The translations under genes and the position numbers were made by a program. Under the pieces are notes generated by a model. The model searched no databases and was not told the DNA's origin. It was given only the letters and a program-made list of their open reading frames with translations. A stretch of 64,000 nucleotides of DNA, from the NCBI GenBank assembly GCA_029962745.1, contig CM057151.1, positions 36,993,798 through 37,057,797 on the forward strand, in the 5' to 3' direction. The stretch comes from Echinometra lucunter. Its lineage: Eukaryota > Echinodermata > Echinoidea > Camarodonta > Echinometridae. How positions within the stretch are numbered: position 1 is the first letter of the stretch; the number at the start of each line of letters is the position of its first letter. Positions 38,001 through 48,624 of this stretch are shown one piece after another.

Positions 38001-39439
38001 CATGAGAAAATGATCATCCGATCGTCGGAGTATATAAACTACACAGTCGGTCCTTGTAGTACATTGTACATTGTACATAGGAAAATAGATTCAATTGCAC
38101 ACAAGAAAATGAGTTTGTGGGACTACATGAAGATTTAATGATTGCCTTATATAGGTTAAGCTTCTGATGATACTGCACATAATCTGTTGGCAATATGATC
38201 ACATGCTATTAGGTGTAAATACAATGAGCAACAATGCATTGATTAAGTTGGTACCCCGGCAATAATACAAGTATTTCCTACTTTCACTATCTATATTGGT
38301 TTTTTGTGCTACCAGAGTTTCAAAATACGTTGTTATCTCTCTCGATGAGAAACTACAGCACTTATTCCGGTGTAGAATACCGACAAAAGTACGCAGTTAG
38401 TAAGTTTCAGATGTATTACTTAACGCTTTCATTAAAAAGAAAATTTATGGTTGTCACTGAAAAGTATAGAAGACAAAGGAGACTTGTTATTTTATGAAAA
38501 GTAAAAACTCATCAACAAAATTGGAAACTGTAAAATAGTCAACGACCAGATGTTGTTTACCTACGGTTACACCGGAACCACAATTAGACTGCATAAAACA
38601 GAGACAAGCAAGGTCTTCATGAAATTGATGAGGAAAATTTGATCAATGACCGGTCCAAAATGAGAAATCTTGCATGAAATATCCATCTTTAACATCAATG
38701 AGTTTTCCATCCTGTCCAAGTACGTGGGGCATTATGAAATGTAATAAATGGCTTCTCTCCCGCTTGAATTCTTGCACCGTTTCGGAATGTTGATTTTGAC
38801 ACCTTCTTAATGACACCGTAGTGCGGATGAACTAAAACGTGCGCACGCGCCGCTGTCGATAAAACAATGAAACCGTGAGCGCATCGCTTTTGCAAAAGGT
38901 GCCAACACATGTCTAATATGTTACGCATTAATCCCGCCAATGTGTGTCTAGCACTGGTTTAGCTTGTATTTACCCCCACCGAGAGGGGAAAACGTATACA
39001 ATCGTCCCCGTTTTGTGAAGACAGTGACATGGAAAGGAGTTGACGGTGACACAACAAGGGGGCAGCAAATATGATTATATTCATATCAATTTATGAGTCA
39101 ACTTGCGGAGCGGGCGCGGGCATTGACGCTTTTCTTTCGAGACCAGTAGTCTGCGATAGACCGTGTTGGAGTTGACAAGCAGGCGACGCTGTGGCGGTGC
39201 GTATTCAACCACTGTATAGAAAGCGTCAATACCAAGGCCAGGAATGAGGACAGCCTCGTTCAAGGGTTGTTCATACAATCAGAAACTATAATTCCACGAT
39301 CACAAACATATCTTCCTTTAAATCTCCAGTATTGAGAATAAGGGAGAGAAAATTGCGACATAAAATAATGGATAACGTAGGAGAGAAAGAAGACGGTGGG
39401 ATAATTAGACACGCAAATTTGGAAAGAACAAGTGGTCTG

Positions 39440-39690
39440 AGGAGAAGAATAAGGAGAGAACAAGAGTAAAAGAAATATGAGAATGAAAGAGAGAGAGATA
39501 GAGAAAAGGGGAGAAAATTTGATATACTAGTATAGGAAGAGATTTTAAAAGAAATGTGTGCTGAACAAAGATGGAGGGGTGACGAGAAAAAGAGGGAAGG
39601 GAGAGAGAGAGAGAGAGAGAGAGAGCAAGAAAGGAAGGGAGAAAGAGATAGAGACAGAGAAAGAGAGAAAGAGAAAAGGACGGAGACGAC
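39440..39690. repeat. GA-rich purine tract
   Basis: Includes pure (GA)n at about 39600-39625. The overlapping frames on both strands are low complexity and not genes. Confidence 0.9.
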
Positions 39691-42449
39691 ATAGAGCAAT
39701 CTTGCACTGCTTAAATATTCTGTCTTTTTGTTTGCATTTATTGGGGAACCGAGACTCTGATTGTATACACTGACAAGATCTGTTATTTTCTTTCTGCATC
39801 TCGAGATCGTCTTGGCAAATGCTTGGACTTGGTCAGTGACCCTCGTTATTTTTTCATTTTCGCCGTTTCGCTGTTTGCTCATCGCAGCTGTAAGAGACGT
39901 GAATGGCCTAAGCCCTGAATTTCATTTGCTATGTGTGAGTGTGTGTGTGTGTGACCATTACCAACGGTCAGGACCCAAACCCAACTTCAATGCTTATGTA
40001 TGGGATGCACGTTTCAATCGCTGTAGTCCCACGCGTGACAAGTGACATGATTACGATTAATTCCGTTTTTACAACTTCCTTCTTCGGCGCCATCTGCTTT
40101 GTGTAGCTTAAGATGATCGTAAATGCACCATTCTCCCAGTCAAAAAAATCCAAAGGTAGTCTGAGGTGGAAAGAACATGTTAATTAAATTGAAATCACTA
40201 AGAGTCCTCCCCAAGATTTTGGCAAAGTCATGGGTTTGAAATTGAGGTTCATAATCTGTTAATTCTTTTCTTTTAGAATGTCAAAAAAGAAAAATCCCTC
40301 TTAGGTATTATGGAAAATGAACACCTTTTAGGGAAAGAAGAGGTAAAGATAACTGTGAATATGAGTGATGGGAATTCTTGTCATATCCCGTTATGAATCA
40401 GTCTAATATTAGAGATATTATCATGGTCTGGAACTAATTTCAAAAGAATTCCACACAAATGTCGCCAACAGTGCTTCTCATAACTCTTTGCTAAAAACAT
40501 TCCTTTCCAGATTTTTTTTTTCGAAAGCTGAAAAGTTCTTGTAAAGATAGTATTTCCATCTTGATTGGAATACTAAGAATACTGAAAATGGTATCTTTCC
40601 TGTTTTCAAAAATGAAATCGCTGTGAAGGAATATGGAAAATATGGATAAAGCAACGTGCAAAAAGTTTACGCATATCTTCCACAATATTCGACAACAATA
40701 CCTTCTAAAATACAACAGAATACAAAGGATGATTCCATCTATACATGTACATGAATGGTCTCAGTCGTGGGTAATCCACAAGCTCTCCAATGAGATGCCT
40801 ATCCTGACAACAGACCAACTCTCTTTCTAATCTTGAAATTCATTCAATTTTCGTCACACCAACTTGGTTGTAAGATGTGGGTCACGGCCGTGGTTGAAAG
40901 GAGTTCAGCTGTAGCCGTGTGAACCAACAAACACGCCATCCTCCTTAATTAGAAGTAAGCGTACAGCTTTCACAGTTTATCACCCCGACCATACTACACC
41001 ATCCCTTCTCAATATCTGTGTTAAGCTATAAATAGACCTTAAATGTTTCCATACAATGTCTAGGATATCCCTATCGTGACCGACAGCATTTGCAGTTTAT
41101 CATTTATACATTATCCCACTTTCCACACCCCATATAGGTCTTTCAAGCGAAATTCTCCATCTAAAAAACATCATCCTAAAGGGTTCCATGTACCGACTGG
41201 GCTCTCCAGGTTTTGTACTTTGTATTCTGGACCATTGTTACTCCCACAATGCAGAAGTAATTATGTCATTCTCCTGTTCAAGAGCATTTTTCTCCTAAAG
41301 CTCATTATGTTTCCATCATGTCCATTACAAAATAAATGATTGCGATCTACTGTACGTGAGAACAGTTTTTTTTGCAATACATTAATGAACTGTTTATCTC
41401 AACTTGCAGTCCTGACAGTTACGACCATTTCTGTGTTTGTCAAACATCATAGAGTACGAAACACAACAGACTACACTATACCTCCTTTAAGAAAAAAGTC
41501 ACTTTCCTTGTAACCTTACCATGCTTACAGTTCAAATAAACCTTCCGTGTCATTACAAAAGACATGAGACGCAACGCAACTGTTTTCATTTGAAAAATGT
41601 CAAGCGTTACGTTTAACTATTTAGATGCTGATCTCGTCTGGTTGCCGAGGGCAATTAATGAACGCGTGATCGCACTATATTTGTTTCTGTAATGAGGGTA
41701 TATCCATGGAGCTATCGTTTTATAGCTCCGTGGTATATCTGAGCTTTCTTATATTAAAGGGACTTACCAGCCCCAGTGTGCCCTGAGGGTACTAAGAACG
41801 CTTAGTAATCTTATTCATCTTAATTTTGATGTCATCGCCTCTCGACACCATTTCTAGATCGTAGTAAGAACAGTTTATTCGAAAAAAAAATCGCTAGGAC
41901 TATGAAAGCAATGCGGGTAAAATTGCACGTCCACTAATGATATTGGACGTTGTATGCATGGAGCAGGCGATTAAGTGGAATCGATAACACCTACTGATTG
42001 CATCTCGTGACTTCGATTCTACACCAATCACATTCCATTTCCTTACGCGTCTCATCTTCACTTATCGAGATAGGATGCCGGCTTCTGAGTAGAATACCAA
42101 TTTATGATTTTCTTTTCATAGTTTCCTCGTCGTATTTTTTTTTTCATATCGCTGTGAACGTGAGCTGCCTAAGACATTAATTTTTCACTGCCATGTGTTT
42201 TGTAAAGCAGTAAAGTATACGTGCATTATCTCTCGCTCGCTATACAGACAGTAAGGTATATAAGTACTGTGTATAGAACCAACGTGATACATAACCATAT
42301 GAGTGACTTTCTTGATAGACAACTGCATGTACCAAAATATTCGTCTTTATCTAAAATGTGAAAGAAAGTCTGAGAGATAAGTGGTGATTTGAATGCATAC
42401 CACTGATTTTCTAAGATAACTAAGTCTAGATGTGAAGCACCACAATTCA

Positions 42450-42780
42450 GTAGTTATAACCTAATGTTAATCGATGTTAAAAATGGGTCATTCATAGGAT
42501 CCCATACAAAGGTTGTTTTCAGTCGTACACGGGTAGTTATAACCTAATGTTAATCGATGTTAAAATGGGTCATTCATAGGATCCCATACAAAGGTTGTTT
42601 TCAGTCGTACACGGGTAGTTATAACCTAATGTTAATCGATGTTAAAATGGGTCATTCATAGGATCCCATACAAAGGTTGTTTTCAGTCGTACACGGGTAG
42701 TTATAACCTAATGTTAATCGATGTTAAAAATGGGTCATTCATAGGATCCCATACAAAGGTTGTTTTCAGTCGTACACGGG
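42450..42780. repeat. 82-83-bp tandem repeat, 4 copies
   Basis: Units start at 42450, 42533, 42615 and 42697 and are almost identical; they differ only in an A run of four or five bases. Each contains ATCGAT, GGATCC and AGTCGTACACGGG. The near identity suggests a recent expansion. It lies 1.4 kb beyond the Hox1 stop. Confidence 0.9.
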
Positions 42781-43148
42781 TGATGTGAATCCTGCATAAT
42801 CTGTCTCGAACCATCGTTGTCAGATATTTAATCTTTATGAACTCAATTCTGTTTAAAACTGTACAATCGTTAACATGGGTAAGGAAATCGTGACAAACTG
42901 ACGCAGAAAAATCACATGAGAGATAAAGTTCAACAAATCACATCACCAGTTATCGTGTGCAAAACTTTTTTTGAAATGATGTTGAACAGAAGATAATAAT
43001 GATAACTATCTGTGACAGTCTTCAGTGAACAATTTTAGAAACAGTCTACAATTCCTTTAAATACTGCGTGGTCAGTATGTACCTTTATGTATCGATATTA
43101 ATTATTCTGGTATAAAAGTATACATACCATATAGAAGTATACCCTTCA

Positions 43149-43716
43149 TTAAAGGGAAAGTCCACCCTGGAAGTTACACTGTTTCAATAAAAGGAGATAA
43201 ATTTGAACAGCATTTAAAAAAAGAAATGAGCAAAATCGGCCAAAGAATAAGAAAATTACACTCATTTTCATTTTCTAGTAAACTACTCTCGGCTCTGCAA
43301 ATTGGCAACACTGATGACTTCATATGCGAGCAGGTCTCCGTTCACTTTGTACATGAAATTTCACATTTTCTCAATTTTCTTGGAAGTTACACATTTTCTT
43401 ACCCCATAGTCAAAGTATGTTATGTAAAAAGCAATTCTTCTGAACATACATTGACTATGGGGGTTAGAAAATGTGTAACCTCCAAGAAAACTGAGAAAAT
43501 GTGACATTTCATGTACAAAGTGAACGGAGACCTGCTCGCATATGAAGTCATCAGTGTTGCCAATTTGCAGAGCCGAGAGTAGTTTACTAGAAAATGTAAA
43601 TGAGTGTAGTTTTCTTATTCTTTGACCGATTTTGCTCATTTCCTTTTTATAATGCTGTTCAAATTTACCTCTTTTTATTGAAACAGTGAAACTTCTAGGG
43701 TGGACTTACCCTTTAA
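43149..43716. mobile_element. 568-bp TTAA foldback element just 3' of Hox1
   Basis: Two arms of about 273 bp (43149-43421 and 43443-43716) are near-perfect inverted copies around a 21-nt loop. The ends are TTAAAGGGAAAGTCCACCC and GGGTGGACTTACCCTTTAA, and the TTAA may be the target duplication. Because the arms mirror each other, nearly the same 92-codon frame can be read from both strands; it is not a gene. TTAA with AGG-type ends recalls Kolobok-derived elements, but this is inference. It lies 427 nt downstream of the Hox1 stop. Confidence 0.8.
43674..43679 (-). terminator. Candidate Hox1 polyadenylation signal AATAAA
   Basis: On the minus strand this is the first AATAAA downstream of the Hox1 stop, 464 nt away; no AATAAA or ATTAAA occurs between 43717 and 44142. 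It lies in one arm of the foldback element 43149-43716, so the element may supply the gene's 3' end. A later AATAAA is at 41874-41879. Position is the only support; there is no transcript evidence. Confidence 0.35.
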
Positions 43717-44142
43717 ATCATTGATTAGTTTGGGGAATTCAAAAGAACCGCAGTTGGAGGAAATCTTTATGTCAAGGTAAGATGTATACCTGTCAGTTAA
43801 TCGCCATTTTGAATTTCGTTTTGACCAAAAACCTGTATTCAACAAGGCCTTGGGTGACGAAAGTTGAAGAGAAAACGAAGTCTCTACTCCGGTAAGCTGT
43901 ATGGGGTTTCATCTAGCACAACGTGTGGCCTGTGCGCCAGAGGTGTTGCTCAGTTCAGCAGAGTTTGCTCCATCGATGTCACGTGACCCCTCACTGCGGC
44001 GCCATTTTGGTAACTTTTCCAAATGGCACAGACCAACAAATATATTAGCATTTTAAAATTTTATCAAGTTCATAAATAACCACAAAGTCTACTCTGTATA
44101 TTACAACGGAATGAGGGGATTTCACAGTCTCTGTGATCCGTT

Positions 44143-44457
44143 TTAAGTTCCATTCGTAATGACCATGGCTGAGCCACTGTGACTAAGGTGTGCATGGCCA
44201 CAGTAACTGCCTGATTTCAGTTCGGAATCCCCCAGCGGTGACCCACCGGATAAGACGGTCTGACCCGGAAGAGCTCCCGTGAAGTGCGGCAAGGGTGGCG
44301 ACGCCTGGTGGACAGATAGTGATGACGGGGTCGTCATGGCAACGGACGAATGCATGTGATGTAGGTGGGACATGGAGTGACCGTGATGCGGTGGAGGGAT
44401 GCATTCCTTCATTTTCTTCTTCTCTTTCATTCGTCTGTTCTGGAACCAAATCTTTAC
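44143..44457 (-). CDS. Hox1: Hox1 terminal coding exon, homeodomain residues 45-60 and C-terminal tail
   Basis: The acceptor is TCTCACAG|GTAAAG, with the exon starting at 44457 in phase 0 with Val45. It encodes [16 protein letters not shown], then a tail of 88 residues that begins [20 protein letters not shown] (His-rich) and continues Ser/Pro/Gly-rich to a TAA stop at 44143-44145. Lys57, Lys58 and Lys59 form the usual basic patch at the homeodomain end. The His-rich segment after the homeodomain is low-complexity; I assign it no function. Confidence 0.94.
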   Translation of the reverse strand, partial: VKIWFQNRRMKEKKKMKECIPPPHHGHSMSHLHHMHSSVAMTTPSSLSVHQASPPLPHFTGALPGQTVLSGGSPLGDSELKSGSYCGHAHLSHSGSAMVITNGT

Positions 44458-44698
44458 CTGTGAGATAATAAATGAGAATATAACGATGATGACGATGATA
44501 GCAATTACAATAGGATTAATGACATTGACAATAGTGATAATGGTGATGACGATAATGACGATATTGTCAATTATAATAGCAGCAGCAGTAGTGACATAGT
44601 CCTTGTTTTAGTTGTAGTAATAGTAATACTGGCAGTCGTAGTAATAGTGGTAGGAGTGGTTGTAGTGGTGGTGGTGGTGGTAGTAGTAGTAGAAATGC

Positions 44699-44736
<38 letters not shown>

Positions 44737-44763
44737 AAGTAGAGGGGGTGGTGGTATACGAAG

Positions 44764-44816
<53 letters not shown>

Positions 44817-44879
44817 TTACCACCACTACTACTTCTACAACAACAACAACAACTGCTACTACTCCTACTACCAATACTT

Positions 44880-44924
<45 letters not shown>

Positions 44925-44948
44925 CTACTACCATGACTACTGCTGCTG

Positions 44949-44984
<36 letters not shown>

Positions 44985-45008
44985 CTACTACCATGACTAC
45001 TGCTGCTG

Positions 45009-45096
<88 letters not shown>

Positions 45097-45182
45097 CATG
45101 ACTACTGCTGCTGCTACTACTACTACTACTACTACTACTACTAGTACTACTACTACTACTACCATGACTACTGCTGCTGCTG

Positions 45183-45213
<31 letters not shown>

Positions 45214-45758
45214 TGATAATGGTGAATAGAATAAATTTAAAAATTGTTAAGATAACAACAACTGATAATGGTGAATAGAATGAATTTAAAAATTGTTACG
45301 ATAACAACAAAAATACCCGAACCCATTAACAAGCAAATACAAATAAACAAACAAACAAACAAACAACAATAGAAAAAAAAACATAAGTGAACTGATGTGG
45401 AGCTGACTTACAAAGGGACTCGTGCAACGTGAATGACGCTTTCTTTTAAGTGATTATATTGGTATATCGTTTATCAATTTGTTATATCAATGCAAACGGC
45501 TGATTTTATGCGATACATTTTTGCCAATTTGAAACAAAAGTATCCCAGTGCTTAAACTGTTAAAGAGGGTGTTCAAGTAGTCAGAGCAAGCGCTTGATAA
45601 TCAGAAGTAGTTAAAGAAATAAAGACTTAGCAGTAGTAGTAGATGAAGAAGCCAGTAGGAGGAGTATTTGTGCAGTATACTTGTGGAAAAGGTAATGTTG
45701 TACAAGTATATACTGTAGGAAATATCAACTAAAGATAGTATTAGTTTAATCAATAAGT

Positions 45759-45801
<43 letters not shown>

Positions 45802-45802
45802 C

Positions 45803-45834
<32 letters not shown>

Positions 45835-45836
45835 CG

Positions 45837-45870
<34 letters not shown>

Positions 45871-45887
45871 TAGTAGTGGTAGTAGTG

Positions 45888-45975
<88 letters not shown>

Positions 45976-46018
45976 TAGTAGTAGTAGTAGTAGTGGTAGT
46001 AGTAGTAGTAGTAGCAGC

Positions 46019-46056
<38 letters not shown>

Positions 46057-46147
46057 CAGCAGTAGTAGTAGTAGTAGTAGTAGTAGTAGCAGCAGTAGTA
46101 GTAGTAGTAGTAGTAGTAGCAGTAGTAGTAGTAGTAGTAGTAGTAGC

Positions 46148-46185
<38 letters not shown>

Positions 46186-46309
46186 CAGCAGCAGTAGTAG
46201 TAGTAGTAGTAGTAGCAGCAGTAGCAGCAGCAGTAGTAGTAGTAGTAGCAGTAGTAGTAGCAGTAGTAGTAGTAGCAGCAGCAGTAGTAGTAGTAGTAGT
46301 AGTAGTAGT

Positions 46310-46347
<38 letters not shown>

Positions 46348-46378
46348 TAGTAGTAGCAGTAGTAGTAGCAGCAGCAGC

Positions 46379-46414
<36 letters not shown>

Positions 46415-46415
46415 G

Positions 46416-46483
<68 letters not shown>

Positions 46484-48147
46484 TGCTGTATCAGAAGTAG
46501 TAGGAGACTATAAGTATTGTCAGTATAGGAGTAAACTGGTAGACGTGATAGTATGAGACAGCAGAAGCAAAAGTAGACTAATGATATTTCAGGAAAGTCG
46601 CCTAACTGAGATTAGGATTCAGATTCAGATTCTTTTGCGATCCATATTTAAAAGAAACACGGAAATTTGAAATCTGATCCACTGGGAGTACATATATAGA
46701 ATACATTGTGGTTAACAAAGATACAGGCAGTTTAGGCACACATTGTATACATTAACAATTCAATGCATATACACTGTCAAAAATAATATGCCCATTGGTA
46801 GTTTGTACTCAAATTGCCCGAGTAGAATTCACTTTAAAACATAAGTCTTGTCCCTAACGCACTCAATTTAAGTTTTACTAACTCAAACTGTCTAATTATC
46901 TGAATATACGTGAATTTTTAAAGTAAAATTCATTCCAAGAAAATTTAAGTAATTTGAACTTGAATGAATTTAGTAATGTTAACTCAAATGAAGTAATTAT
47001 ACGTTTTACTCAAAAAGTTACAGTGAATGTATTTATCTTTTTCAAGTAGAGACTGATTAACATAATACATGAATATTCATTAAGAGCAAGTTGATATGAT
47101 TTTTTTAATAAAACAATCATTTTTGTGTGTTGTAAAAATACTGATGAAAACTAAGGAGTGTAAAATAACTCTTAATTCATTTAAGAAAAAAGAGCGACGT
47201 TGAATCGTCATTCAATTTGAAAATGTCAAAACTTGATGTTTCAGGAAAATTTCCCACCGATTTATTAGTTAAGATGCATCCGTCAAGTATATATATAAAT
47301 GTCAGTGCCCTATAAAATATACTGGTTGTGTTAAAGTGAAGTCTGTGTGATTAAGATATTGTTTCCTGGTGACATTTGTTTAAAACATATCACACCTACA
47401 ATGGTGTCAGTGAGTATCGTGCTTAAAAAGCAAAAACTTTTTAAAATCTATTTTTTTCTGCATATTACAAAGATTATGAAACTTAATTCAGTTGAGTAAA
47501 AATTTAGAAGGAAAATAAGTAAATTCTACGTAAAATATCTTTAAGTTACTTTTACTTAAAATAATCAAGGCAATCTGTTGAAGAAATTTTTTTTAGTAAT
47601 TTCAACGAATTTTTTTTTAGAGTGTAGCAAAAATAAAGAGGGGGGAAAGTGAAAAGTGGAGGGGAAAGCAAAAAGGGCTGATAACAAAGAAAAATATTTA
47701 ACTGCCAAACATTCTGCCCAGCGTCATATCAAAAAGGAAAAGATGGCAAACATTCAAATGCAGCCTCCAACAAACAATATATCAAGCCATCCAAGAGTCA
47801 CATTGCATTTTGAGGAAGATATAAATATAGTATATAAAACACCAGGAAAATTAGGAGAACTAGAGAAAGAAAATGGACAAGAGAGAGAGAGAGAGGGAGA
47901 GAGAGAGAGAGAGAAGAAGAAGAAGAAGAAGAAAAAGAAGAGAGAAACAGATGAAAAGGAGGCGAGAGTGAAGAGCAAGAGAGATAATGTAGAGAAGGAG
48001 GAAGAGAGCATGGAATGGACATAAGAACAGAGTGAGAGAGAGAGAGAGAGAGAGAGAAGAGAGAAACAGATGAAAAGGAGGCGAGAGTGAAGAGCAAGAG
48101 AGATAATGTAGAGAAAGAGGAAGAGAGCATGGAATGGACATAAGAAC

Positions 48148-48200
<53 letters not shown>

Positions 48201-48341
48201 CAGATGAAAAGGAGGCGAGAGTGAAGAGCAAGAGAGATAATGTAGAGAAAGAGGAAGAGAGCATGGAATGGACATAAGAACAGCGTGAGAGAGAGAGAAA
48301 AAAAAAAGGTGGGCACAGTGAAAGAGAGAAAAATGACAGAG

Positions 48342-48384
<43 letters not shown>

Positions 48385-48624
48385 AGAGGGAATATTCATA
48401 CATACTCAATCATAATAAGTGGAAAGTGATTTTCTAAAAATGTTCTTCTGTTCAAGTTACCTGTGTTTCGTTTAGTCCTAGCATGGCGGCTATCTCTATT
48501 CTTCTTGCTCGGGTTAAGTATTTGTTGAAGTGGAATTCTTTCTCTAGCTCGGTCAGTTGCTTGTTGGTAAAATTGGTTCGACCATTGTTGTTGGCTGCAT
48601 TTGTGGCGAAGTCTCCCGCCTTCA
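44143..48624 (-). CDS. Hox1: Hox1 (labial-class) homeobox gene, 3' two exons, 5' end missing
   Basis: This is a nuclear transcription factor of the anterior Hox class, which binds DNA with PBC-class partners (Pbx/Exd) to pattern anterior tissue. Spliced, the two exons give a complete 60-residue homeodomain followed by a 99-residue tail. Seen in the sequence: homeodomain start [20 protein letters not shown], then [24 protein letters not shown] at the exon end, and [16 protein letters not shown] from the next exon. The diagnostic Hox1 residues are the [25 protein letters not shown] block and LNETQVKIW; W48, F49, N51 and R53 of the recognition helix are intact. The protein is incomplete at its N terminus: the upstream exon ends in codon phase 1 and should carry the hexapeptide (usually a DWM-type motif in Hox1), which I could not find. 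No frameshift or internal stop is present, so the gene looks functional. The class call is firm; the species is not. Confidence 0.95.
44602..45215. repeat. (TAG)n then (CTA)n triplet blocks in the Hox1 intron
   Basis: Plus-strand TAG/GTG triplets to about 44735 are followed by CTA/ACT triplets from 44765, with CATGACTACTGCTGCTGCTA interruptions recurring about every 60-110 bp. Poly-Val, poly-Thr and poly-Leu frames across it are artefacts. Confidence 0.95.
45757..46484. repeat. 730-bp (TAG)n block in the Hox1 intron
   Basis: Almost uninterrupted TAG triplets with scattered GCA and GGT variants, including a run of GTG near 46406-46426. It is the complement of the CTA block 550 bp away. It gives a 230-codon poly-Val/Ala frame that is not a gene. 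Confidence 0.95.
46771..47625. mobile_element. Possible ACACTNTAAAAA-ended element in the Hox1 intron
   Basis: ACACTGTCAAAAATAAT at one end faces TTTTTTTTAGAGTGT at the other. The interior has scattered ACTCAAA and TTTAAGT sub-repeats. The terminal match is short and A/T-rich, so the boundaries are tentative. Confidence 0.4.
47875..48385. repeat. GA-rich tandem repeat (119-134-bp units) in the Hox1 intron
   Basis: A unit starting AGAGAAACAGATGAAAAGGA and ending at GGACATAAGAACAG begins at 47941, 48060 and 48194. Copies are joined by (GA)n of different lengths, which accounts for the variable spacing. It lies within 76 bp of the homeobox exon's donor site. Confidence 0.9.
48461..48624 (-). 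CDS. Hox1: Hox1 exon with homeodomain residues 1-44
   Basis: Internal exon of 164 nt, read on the minus strand. The acceptor is a pyrimidine-rich tract ending in TTTACAG at 48625-48631, and the exon begins with the last two bases of a split Val codon. It encodes a short linker ([10 protein letters not shown]) and homeodomain positions 1-44. The donor is CAG|GTAACT, with the exon ending at 48461 exactly after Gln44. An alternative acceptor AG five bases further in (at 48620/48619) would start the exon in phase 0 with GCG GGA GAC; the sequence alone does not decide between them. Confidence 0.93.

Larger units (their letters stand above)
34991..42449. other. Intergenic: A/T-rich, no recognised gene
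   Basis: The longest non-repetitive frame of the window (36848-37321, plus, 157 codons) is here, but its composition is that of the A/T-rich background and I recognise no domain. The part 38700-39280 is CpG-richer. The rest shows nothing beyond the GA tract and DR1 site. Confidence 0.5.
44458..48460 (-). other. Intron splitting the Hox1 homeobox (residues 44/45)
   Basis: 4,003-nt intron bounded by GTAACT and TCTCACAG. Its contents from the 3' side are (TAG)n and (CTA)n blocks, a third long (TAG)n block, a TIR-bounded element at 46771-47625, and a GA-rich tandem repeat to 48385. About half of it is simple repeat. No second gene is visible inside it. Confidence 0.92.

Noticed and set aside
43226..43639. 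Two nearly identical 92-codon frames on opposite strands
   Set aside because: They are the mirrored arms of the foldback element, not genes.
45864..46556. 230-codon poly-Val/Ala reading frame
   Set aside because: Direct translation of the (TAG)n triplet block in the Hox1 intron; no non-repeat sequence.
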